NCBI GenBank assembly: GCA_023053575.1
Contig: JAKZAP010000021.1
Coordinates: 13,268,212 to 13,332,211 of the forward strand
Direction: 5' to 3'
DNA from: Branchinecta lynchi
Taxonomy: Eukaryota; Arthropoda; Branchiopoda; Anostraca; Branchinectidae
DNA length: 64,000 nt
Below are positions 55,515-64,000 of the stretch, piece after piece. How positions within the stretch are numbered: position 1 is the stretch's first letter; each line of letters opens with the position of its first letter. The position numbers were made by a program, and so were the translations under genes. The notes beneath the pieces were generated by a model that worked only from the letters and a program-made list of their open reading frames with translations, was not told the origin of the DNA and did not search any database.

Positions 55515-56564
55515 AGTTTGCGGTTTCGCCCGAATTCCGAGCAAACTACTAGTCCAGCAAAAAAAGAAAATTCAGAAACAAATCCAGTGTCAAATCCCTA
55601 TAAAGAACATCTAATCAACTTTGAATAAAAGTTTTGACTAAAAAAAGCAAATCCGGTTACAACCGGATTCCGGACTAATTATATGTCCGGGTAAAAAATG
55701 ATTGTCATATACAGACTCAGCCTCCCTTCTTACCCCTTAATCTGTCATCTAATAAACTTTTGCTTTTAACACATTTTCCGGTTTTGGCCGGATTCTGGGC
55801 GAACTGGTTGTCCGGCGAGAAAATGGTTTTCACCATCGTGTTCAGCATGTCTTCTTACCCTTAAATCGACCATTTAATCAACTTCATATAAAACTTTTAC
55901 TTTTATTCAAACAATGTTTACAACGGATACGTCAGCTATGATTCTTCATCAGCGATATTTCGGCCCTTCTTGGCAAGGGTCCTCGTCAGGCTGTCAATCC
56001 TCTGGTTCAACTTCGGGGAAGGAAGGAACTTCGGGGAAGGAAGTTGAACCAGAGGATTGACAGCCTGACGAGGACCCTTGCGAAGAAGGGCCGAAATATC
56101 GCTGATGAAGAATCATAGCTGACTTATCCGTTGTAAACATTGTTTGAATAAATGTTTCAAAGTCAGCTTGGGGTCAAAGAATATTTAACTTTTACTTCTC
56201 TTTCTTCTTTCCGGTTTTTGCCGGATTCCGGACAAATCAATCGTCCAACCAAATGGTTTTCAGTATCGTGCTCAGCATGCCTTCTTACACCATAATCGAT
56301 TATCACATTTGCTGTTCAAAAATATTTTGTTAGTCCCTTAATGTGAACCACCTCCCCCACCCCTAAATGTAGAGCTACATAGCCCACTACGAACTTGACC
56401 TTACCCTTGGTCCAATGAATCCTCACACCAAGTTTCATCAAAATATCTCATTCCCTTCGAGAGTTATGGCGCGCAAAGACGGACCGACGGACGGACGGAC
56501 AGACTGACAACTTTTGCGAAGTCATAGGTATCCCTCCACTTACGTTTTGGGATCCCAAAAAGAC
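55515..56564 (+). repeat. B-family capped satellite element, copy 5, left-truncated, interrupted
   Basis: Joins the family at TTGCGGTTTCGCCCGAATTC, runs through three monomers, is interrupted by a G element at 55903-56186 and resumes with CCGGATTCCGGAC. The right head is intact: CACCTCCCCCACCCC, ACCAAGTTTCATCAAAATAT, GACGGACGGACGGACAGAC and a final TTTTGGGATCCCAAAAAG. Confidence 0.85.
55903..56186. mobile_element. G-family complete inverted-duplicate element with 11-bp TSD
   Basis: Near-perfect palindrome of two roughly 120-bp arms (ATTCAAACAATGTTTACAAC to GGTTCAACTTCGGGGAAGG and back), plus a 36-bp tail AAGTCAGCTTGGGGTCAAAG. It is flanked by AACTTTTACTT on both sides (55892-55902 and 56187-56197). 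Each strand carries CTGACGAGGACCC, loop, GGGCCGAAA, then ATAGCTGAC. Confidence 0.8.
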
Positions 56565-56934
56565 AAGGAACAACAGGATTGTCGGATGTCGGAAGCAACC
56601 CCACAAGGGCTGTTCCACCATACCCCATTTTACAAAGACCCGGAAGGTACCGTTAGGGAAACCAAAACCTTCGGCTGAAGACACCCTAGAGCGCGCGATA
56701 TTCAAATCCGAGCCTCATTTGCATTTTCTGCTTAATTTCCGAACACTTAAACTCTGGCGGCTGTTGAAATTTCTATAAGAAAGGGGTCATCCCCTTAAGA
56801 GCGGGATTTCCAAAAGATATCAAGTTACAGCGGTGCTTTTTCACTACCCATCGGATAGCTCTGACTTGTCGGTATTGTTTGGGAGTCGCCGATCAGTGAA
56901 CAGGGGTATCCGGTCAGCACCAAGACTGGAAAAA
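56565..56934. other. Intergenic sequence, nothing recognised
   Basis: No repeat or gene recognised. Confidence 0.4.
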
Positions 56935-57520
56935 TAGAGATTCCGCGACAGTCATTACCGCAACAAGCAAATACGGCGACTGTCAAACCACATGGGCGAA
57001 AACGGGACTGGTTAAAACCGTGACAACTCAGGCCCGACTAGTAAAAGCCAAGACGGCCAGAACCTCGACAGATCAAAAACTGAGATGGTCCAAGGTGTTT
57101 ATTCTTTAACACTAAAATAGTACACAAAACATTATATTTACCCAATACTCTGGGCTCGAAATTATTTTAGAGTTCGGACTGGAGAACGTTTTGTAGAATG
57201 GCTCAAACCCCAAATGGACGTTATAGATGTGAACTGCGACGGATAAAACCAAGATCAGCGATAGGTAAAATCGTTATACCATGACCGGTAAATCCGAGAC
57301 GGACAAAACCGCGACGGGTAAAACCAACTCGGGACGGTTAAAAACCAAGATGGTCAAAACCGCGACGAGTAAAAGCCAAGACAGATGAAACAGCGACAGG
57401 TCAAAAAAGAGACGGACAGAACTGCGAGGGGTAAAACAAGGAAGAACAAAACCGCGACGGGTCGACACGACAGGTCAAATCGCAATTTGAGATGGACAAA
57501 ACTAAGTCGGACGAAACCAC
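56935..57520 (+). repeat. Degenerate 15-18-bp minisatellite (AAAACCGCGACGG-type)
   Basis: Loose repetition of GGTAAAACCGCGACGGACAA with variants AAAACCAAGACGG, AAAGCCAAGACAG and GAAACAGCGACAGG through two blocks (56935-57090 and 57230-57520), separated by about 140 bp without it. Confidence 0.65.
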
Positions 57521-57599
57521 GGGCTCAAAATACGATGGTACCAACTGTGTTGTCTATTCGTGATACGTCTAATCTTCTCATCCCACTAGTGTCTCAGAG

Positions 57600-57884
57600 C
57601 CCGATGAAAAATTTGGAGCATGCGTAGTAGTATGGTAGTAGTACGAAAAAGTTGCACGTAATACTACGTAATAGCAAAGAATACTATCATTTAATGTGCC
57701 TCAGACTGGTCCAATCTCCAGTAGCATCCTGTCTTGCCACAGTAGATCTTGCTAATTGTAGTATATAGTAGTACGCAGTAATACGGTAGCCTTGAAGTAG
57801 AAGCATGTAGTACCATCATTAGTACTGCACGCTACTTTTTCGTACTACTTCATAGTACTATTTTGAGATATATTTTTCATCGGG
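57600..57884 (+). mobile_element. N-family element, copy 1 (CCCGATGAAAAATTT ends)
   Basis: Ends CCCGATGAAAAATTTGGAG and GATATATTTTTCATCGGG. The interior is rich in GTAGTA/TACTAC and carries ATAGCAAAGAATACTATCAT then TTAATGTGCCTCAGACTGGT. Reverse-orientation partner at 61829. Noncoding. Confidence 0.75.
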
Positions 57885-59167
57885 AAACAACGGGAAAACT
57901 GCACATGCCGGGTTAGTATTTCCTGAGTTTCTAACCCCTTTGCTTGTCACCTGTCACTGTTTTCTCCCAATTCCCTGACGCCACAATTCAAAATTCCTTG
58001 CATTTCGTATGCGACATCTAATCGGACAGTGTGAGCATGTAGCTTAACCAGGACGTTGTCATCCCCTCCCCTAGCCAGTTTCCTCGGTTAATTTTATATG
58101 TTCTCAAACTTCTTTTTTTATGGAATTCCTGCATAATTATTAGTGTCAGTAGAAAACCAACAGTCTAGAATCACCACTGTTTTTATCAAAGAGTATTTTG
58201 GCGACGCTGAAAAGGTAACATTCTGTCTTTGCATTTTTTGTTCAGACCCCCAGTAAAAATTTCCCCTCGGTTTCCTTCCACTCGATAAAAGTCAATAAAC
58301 AATTTAGTCCGTTAAAAATTATCACCTCAGTTTATTTTCATTCCTCTCTGTCACACTCACTCCCGATTTTAAAAACTGAATTTTTAGCCTCCATTTGATT
58401 TGATTTTTCAAACCAAATTTCAAATTCGATTCCTTCCTATGAATAGCGATCCACGCATTAATACAATTACTGTCTGGTGACACGTGTGATTTCGAATTTA
58501 TCGAAGTGTAATGTTGCGTGTCCACCGTTCTGGGATATGGAAGGGATAACACAGATCCGGGACCTCCGGAAGGCTAGCATGGGGGATCCCAAGGCCTATG
58601 TAAGTAATTTATGTAGTAGATGTCAGGAGGGCACGTGGTGAGACGATGGAAGACAGTGGGGATTAATCGATGCCCCATCCCTCTATTAAAGGCTTACAGA
58701 AGAGATTATCGTTCCTGCCAATTTCTTTACCTAGCTCCCTTCTGGCAAATATCTTAACTAGCAACTCCGTTCTACTTTCTTCAGATTCTCTAAATACTTA
58801 CTACCCCCCCCCCCCCGGACAAGAAACATCAAAATGATTAAAACATTAAAAAAATACAATTTAAAAATCCAGTTCCACCCCCGGAGCAAAGTTCTCTGAG
58901 TTTAGGTGGATAGGCTATGTATGTAAACATGTTCTGTTGTTAGTCAGAGAGTTTTCCGTTTGTAACTGTTGGAAGTGTCGTGTTTTCCTTTTCTTTGTAC
59001 TCCGTCCTTTTTTGCGCATGAAATGATGGGGGATAAATAAATAAAATAAACATTTCCGTTGACGGGCATACAGCTGCTGCATTTCGCTTCAAATTTCCAG
59101 GAAGAATAACAGAACACCTCGTCTGCAATCAGTCTCTCAGTGCCTCTCCACTTTGTAAGCACACCAT
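57885..59167. other. Intergenic sequence, nothing recognised
   Basis: A C run lies near 58806. No repeat copy or gene identified. Confidence 0.4.
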
Positions 59168-59492
59168 CAATAGTTGTGTTTTTGCAGATACCATGGTATC
59201 TGTTACCACGGAATCTGCAATTAGTCGTTTTTGCAGTTACCATGGGATCTATTAAAACGACTATTGCCGAAATTGCACTTTTCGAGTCATCCCAAAAGAA
59301 AAACCGAAATCCACTTACACCACTAAGTGCTAAACTTCTTTCTCACCAGTTTGACAAAATTTGATGAAAGTGAGATGACTTTTCAGATACCAAGATCAGT
59401 TACCACGGTCGGACCGTGTTATCAGATATCATGGTAACTGCGAAAACGACTTTAGACCGAGGTATCAGATACTATGGTATCTACAAAAACTT
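59168..59492. mobile_element. O element: inverted-repeat element with GATACCATGGTATC
   Basis: Left TAGTTGTGTTTTTGCAGATA with CCATGGTATCTG, right CAGATACTATGGTATCTACA with AAAACTTAACTA. Several diverged copies of the self-complementary GTTACCATGG/GATACCATGG unit lie inside both arms. Only copy seen. Confidence 0.6.
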
Positions 59493-60172
59493 AACTAATA
59501 ACACACTATCTTGACTAACGTTGCCAACGAATGTTGTCTCTGATTGGTTTGCACAATCCATACTTCCGGATGAGCCTATCACAAATGACGCAAGAGGCGG
59601 GGCATAATTGTGAAATTCCCACCATGGAAATCCGCTTTCACTTTTGCTTTAAACGCCGATTTTCATGTAAACACACTTTGGTGTTTTATTTTTCTCCTGA
59701 GGGTTGAGAGGTATAAGTGTCTATCGGTCGGTCTGTTGAACCCGTGGTCGATGAAGAGTTCAAAAGCGAGTCGTAGTGGTATTAATTTAGTATTATAGAG
59801 TCCATATGAATGGCTACTTTGTTCGGTTTTACTTCGTACATGTTGTCCGTCTGTAGTTCCATCTGTTATCACGACAACCCTCGAAGGAGTTGAGATATTT
59901 TGTTCAGACTTGATATAGGGTTTATTTGGACCAAAGTACAGGTAAAGTCTGTAGGTGGGCTTTGTAGCCCTATAGTTAAGGGTGGGGGAGGGAATTCAGA
60001 TTGAGGGGGCGACAAACAATATCTTTTTAAATTAAAAAAATGGTCGATTTCGGGGTAAGGAGACCCGCTGAATCCATATCTGAAATTTATTTTCTCGCCG
60101 ACACATAGTTAGCCTTGAATCCAGCCATACCTAAAAATTGTTGCAAGTCAAAGTTTCATTAGACGTTGATTA

Positions 60173-60969
60173 CAGTGTAAAAAATCTCTCCTACATCGGT
60201 CTTTAGCGGTTGCACATCACCGAATCCGGCGATTTTTATTCCGAGTTCGTAGACTTAAAACCAGAAGTCGGAGAGTTAAAATCCGATACAGGATTGAAAC
60301 GCTAGAATGCAAAATACTGCAGATTAGGATAAGTTAACCTGCACTATTTTGCATTCTAGCGTTTTAATGCTGTATCGGATTTTAACTTATCGAATTCGGA
60401 TTTTAACTCTCCGAATTCCGAATAAGAATCATCGAATTAGGTGACGTGCAACCATTAAAGTTTAACTGAACAGGCAGCTTATTTTTACATCTTAGATTCA
60501 AATACATTGAATTATTACAACACCTATTGGGGATTTTCATTCTGTCCACAGTAGTCTTCAGTAGGGATGTTGGGAATGTGGACGCTTTCCCATGGTGAAT
60601 CCGTCCACAATTCGCCCGCGAAACTCACTAAACTATCACTACACAAGACACCTCACTAGCTAGCACTAGTTTTTGGCACTGCAGACTGCAGACACTTCTT
60701 TGTTTATTTGATACACAATTTATTTACTCGTTTGCTGCTGGTGTTGTTGCCAAATGTTCCAGGCACCATAGAGATATCACAAAAACGGGAAGAGCGGCAA
60801 GCACAATGGGATAATCGATTATTTGGAAATATCAGAAAAACAAACTAACGCTTTTTCATCGGGTTTTCAAGATTATTTAAGCGAACAAGTGATGGGTAAC
60901 TAGATTGTCGTATCCTAGCCCTTTTCGGTTAAACTTTAAGGTCCGATGTAGGAGAGACTTTTTACAGTG
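60173..60969 (+). mobile_element. D-family (TA-flanked) element, copy 3, carrying an F element
   Basis: Ends CAGTGTAAAAAATCTCTCCT and AGGAGAGACTTTTTACAGTG, flanked by TA. Comparison with the uninterrupted B sequence near 44898 (GTTGATTAGAGGTTCGAT) reconstructs the empty site and confirms a TA duplication. Interior arms carry TGCATTCTAGCGTTTTAATG and GGATTTTAACTCTCCGAATT. Confidence 0.8.
60459..60935 (+). mobile_element. F-family element nested in the D element (TSD TTAA)
   Basis: Ends AGTTTAACTGAA and TTCGGTTAAACT, flanked on both sides by TTAA (60455-60458 and 60936-60939). Removing it with one TTAA restores a D-family end like that at 48350. 477 bp, noncoding. A TTAA duplication fits piggyBac- or Kolobok-type transposition. 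Confidence 0.8.
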
Positions 60970-61828
60970 TAGAGGCTCGATATTGGGGTAAAGACTGATT
61001 TGGGGGTAAGGAGGCATACCGAGTCCGTTTCATATTTTTTTTTGTCGGCTAGCAGTTCTCCTGGAAACCGTCCCAAATCAGAAATTAGGTAAACAGTAAA
61101 AAAAAAAATCCGAGTTCGATTAAATGTTCGATATCGGAGTAAAAATACTTGCTGAGCTCATATCAAAATTTATCTTCTCACTGGTCAAGCAATTCGCCCG
61201 GGATACGGCAAAAATTTGGTTGAACTGGTGTTTATTTCTCATGTTTATTAGAATTTTGGTTAGGAGGTAAGAAAGCATGCTGAATCAGTAACTATTTTAA
61301 TTTTTCTCAACGGCTCACTCTTTTTGCCATAGTCGGGGAGAAGGAGAGCTTAAACATACAGGGGTATAAAAGTCATCAGTTAAATTGGTGGAAGGCCGTT
61401 AAAACGGGAAATAGATACCATGAATCACATAACGTTTTTTTCGCGCCATGGATTGACAGTTCGGTTAGAATCATTGGCGGAAGTTTACGAATGAACCTAA
61501 TTATCAGATATTCTTTTCAGTGAAAATTATTACCTAATGTATAGCCATAAGGGATCTGCAAGTGTACATTCCAAGTTTACGGTTTCTGGAAATCTGTCAG
61601 GCCCGATTACTGTCTATCAGGAAATTAAAAAAAGATTAAGTTTGGGATCCCATCAAAACCTTTGGCCTTGTTCCCCAAGTGTCGTCATTGGGTAATCTCT
61701 GAAAATTTACTTCAAATTAACTCTTATGCTGTCGTTGTTTAATTTTGATTATAGTTTCTCATTTGTATTCTCCTCAGGGTTTACTTACAAGAGATAATTA
61801 GCTTAAATCGCACTTTCCAGCGTGCTTG

Positions 61829-62102
61829 CCCGATGAAAAATTTATCTCAAAATAGTACTATGGTGTAGTACGAAAAAGTTGCATGCAGTACTAACGATGC
61901 TGCTACATGCTTCTACTTCAAGGCTACTATGCTACTATTAGCAAGACTGGATGCTACTATGGCAAGACAGAATGCTACTGGATACTACTACATAAGATTG
62001 GACCAGTCTGAGGCACATTAAATGATAGTATTCTTTGCTATTACATGCAAACTTTTTGTACTACTACCACACTACTACGCAGGCTACAAATTTTTCATCG
62101 GG
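61829..62102 (-). mobile_element. N-family element, copy 2
   Basis: Ends CCCGATGAAAAATTTATCTC and TACAAATTTTTCATCGGG. Shares, in reverse, GACCAGTCTGAGGCACATTA, AATGATAGTATTCTTTGCTA and GAAGTAGAAGCATGTAG with copy 1. Confidence 0.75.
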
Positions 62103-62129
62103 TGAATGTTCGTTTCCTCTAATTACACA

Positions 62130-62200
62130 CAGAATCGGACCCTTGTCAAGAAGGGCCGAAATATCGCTGGGTCAAACACACCTGTCTCATCCATTTGCGC
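62130..62200 (+). repeat. G-family core fragment
   Basis: GGACCCTTGTCAAGAAGGGC then CGAAATATCGCTGG. The 5' CUGANGA strand is missing. Confidence 0.5.
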
Positions 62201-62202
62201 CA

Positions 62203-62693
62203 TCGAATCTGACTAGTTGGGAGTATCATATACCTCTTGTGGTGGGATCCCCCCTCCCCCCCCCCACCCGAACTCGGAATTTGAAGCCAGTTCATTTGAA
62301 TTAAAACTTTCCCTGGATCCTCGTTCCAGTAAAAAGTTGGGGGTCCCTGATTGAAACCACATCGACTAGTAAATATGGCAAGGGATTGCGACTTCAACAA
62401 GGCATCAAAACGGGGAAGGAGTCGAGAGATTTAACATGGAATATAAATATATCTAGTTGCTTTTGGGGATCGCAGAATATTAAGGCGTATTCTTGCTGTT
62501 CCCCGAGGACTCCTGGGGGAATCAAGGGAAGCGGCGAGAATAGGAGTCACTCCACGCGGACTCCGCGTACGAAAAACAACGAGCACACGTGGAATGCTTC
62601 CAATTATTCTGGATCCACTTTATTTATGGTTTTGTCCATTGTGATTCTCATTAACTAATTTTACATTGCACTAACACCAGCAAGGGAGTCATT
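62203..62693. other. Intergenic sequence, nothing recognised
   Basis: A C run lies near 62255. No gene supported. Confidence 0.4.
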
Positions 62694-64000
62694 TTTATGG
62701 CACTTGCCCTTCGGCAAAGTGTCGGTCGGTCCAGGGTTGCTAGTTCGGGCACTTCCACATAAACTAGGACGATGAAATTTGGCAGGCATATTAGGGACCC
62801 CAAATGATCAAGTTGAAAATAGTCATTTCCCCGATCCGAGCGTCTGAAGGGGGAGTGGGGAATGGGGAATCCGGAAAAATTAGGTGTTCTTTACTTACGA
62901 CCGGGTGATCAGATCTTAATGAAACTTGATATATAGAAAGACATCGTGTCTCAGACGTCCCCTTTTAAATCCGTACCCGATCCAGCGACATGGGGGGGAG
63001 TTGGGGGAGGGAGAACCGGAAATCTTGGGAAAAGCTTAAAATGGAGAGATTGGGATGAAACTTAGTGGAAAGAACAAGCACAAGTCCTAGATGCACGATT
63101 GACATAACCGGACCGGATCCGCTCAGTCTGAGGGAACTGGGGGGCGGGGGGGGGATTTCTGTGGTGATCCCGCGAGTTCGGTACTTCCTGATGTGCTAGG
63201 ACGATGAAACTTTGCAGGAGTGTCAAGGATCCGAACAGATTGACTTATAGTCGTTTCCCCGATCCGACCATCTGGGGAGGGGGTGTGGTGGGGGGGGGAA
63301 TCCGGAAAAGTGAAGTATTTTTAACTTACGAACGGGTGATCGGACCTTAATGAAACTTGATGTATATAACGGACCTTGTGTCTCAGACACCCGATTTTAA
63401 ATCTGGACAGGATCCGGGGGCATGCGGGGGAATTGGAGGGGGAACCGGAAATCATGGGAAACGCTTAGAGTGGAGGATTCGGGATGCAATGAAACTTGGT
63501 GGGAAGAACAAGTACAGGTGAATGACATAAACGTACCGGATCCGGTCACTGTGGGAGAGTTGGGGGGGGGGGGGAGGTCCGCGAGTTCTGTACTTTCTGA
63601 TGTGCTAGGACGATGAAACTTGGGAGCCTCGTCAGGGACCCGAACGACTTGATAGTCTAGTTTCCCCGATCCGACCATCGTGGGGGGAGTGGAGGGATGG
63701 GAATCCGGAATCTGGTGGCAAGCTCATCTATTGAACGTGTGATGAAATTTAAACGAAACTTGATATTTAGAAACACGTCGTGCCTCAGACGGACCGGAAC
63801 TCCGGATCGGATTCGGTGACATTGGGGGGAGGTGGAGGGGGAACCGGAAATCTTTCGAAACGTCTCGGGATGAAACTTCTTGGGAAGAACAAGTACTAGC
63901 ACTAGATACGTCATTTGACAGAACCAGATCGTATCGGGGCTCGGTGGGGGGAGTTGGAGGGGGTTTCCCGGAATTTCAGTGGTCGCGAGTTATGATACTT
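62694..64000 (+). repeat. C-family capped satellite element, copy 2, runs off the right edge
   Basis: Starts with TGGCACTTGCCCTTCGGCAA, GTCGGTCGGTCCAGG and TAGTTCGGGCACTTCCACAT. Subunits follow in the order CTAGGACGATGAAA, GATCTTAATGAAACTTGAT, GGGATGAAACTTAGTGG, with sites near 62770, 62918, 63054, 63205, 63350, 63489, 63614, 63756 and 63870. This is three turns of a trimeric repeat of roughly 410-435 bp. Each subunit has a G-rich tract (GGGGGGAGTTGGGGGAGGG-like). Confidence 0.85.

Larger units (their letters stand above)
59805..61690 (-). repeat. B-family capped satellite element, copy 6, degenerate and interrupted
   Basis: The head in reverse is decayed (TTGTCCGTCTGTAGTTCCAT, ACAACCCTCGAAGGAGTTGA, GGGTGGGGGAGGG). 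Several diverged monomers follow, with an insertion at 60173-60969. The far cap reads TTGGGATCCCATCAAAACCT then TTGGCCTTGTT. The oldest-looking B copy in the window. Confidence 0.75.

Overview
This window is nuclear DNA of an animal. Genes are sparse, exons are split by long introns, and most of the 64 kb is mobile-element and satellite debris. The one Tbx2/3-type T-box gene suggests an invertebrate, since vertebrates carry separate Tbx2 and Tbx3, but the species cannot be fixed from the sequence alone. No bacterial operons, rRNA or CRISPR arrays were seen.

Two genes are well supported. A Tbx2/3 transcription-factor gene lies on the minus strand. Its first four coding exons are at 19879-20038, 17744-17960, 6111-6224 and 3003-3156, with matching splice phases. 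It runs off the left edge of the window half-way through the T-box, and its second intron is 11.5 kb. A short intronless gene on the plus strand (33372-33773) encodes a homologue of human KIAA1143 (DUF4604 family). Everything else that is open for translation is a retrotransposon relic or looks like chance.

Regions. 1-20.4 kb is the Tbx2/3 locus, with scattered small repeats in its introns, a 19-bp minisatellite at 11.9 kb and a GC-richer promoter at 20.0-20.4 kb. 21-33 kb holds short nonautonomous DNA transposons (hAT-like, Harbinger-like and TA-flanked), hairpin elements and a degenerate AT-rich satellite. 33.9-45.2 kb holds two kinds of large capped satellite element around and after the KIAA1143-like gene. 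45.9-55.4 kb has fold-back elements, three LINE 3' ends and a tandem array broken by two of them. 55.5-64 kb has more capped satellites, one with a three-layer nested insertion.

The most notable pattern is a pair of satellite element families. Family B has a 137-bp monomer and GGGATCCC caps. Family C is a trimeric higher-order repeat of about 430 bp with a different palindromic cap. They have different monomers but share one head plan: palindromic cap, GTCC/GTCT microsatellite, an ATGAAACTTGG motif, then a G-rich tract at nearly the same spacing. A second notable pattern is a recurring hairpin element (family G, about 17 copies or fragments) carrying a CUGANGA, helix, GAAA core followed by NUA and GCUG, which resembles a hammerhead ribozyme. 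Nested insertions give reconstructed empty sites, and so target-site duplications, for several families.
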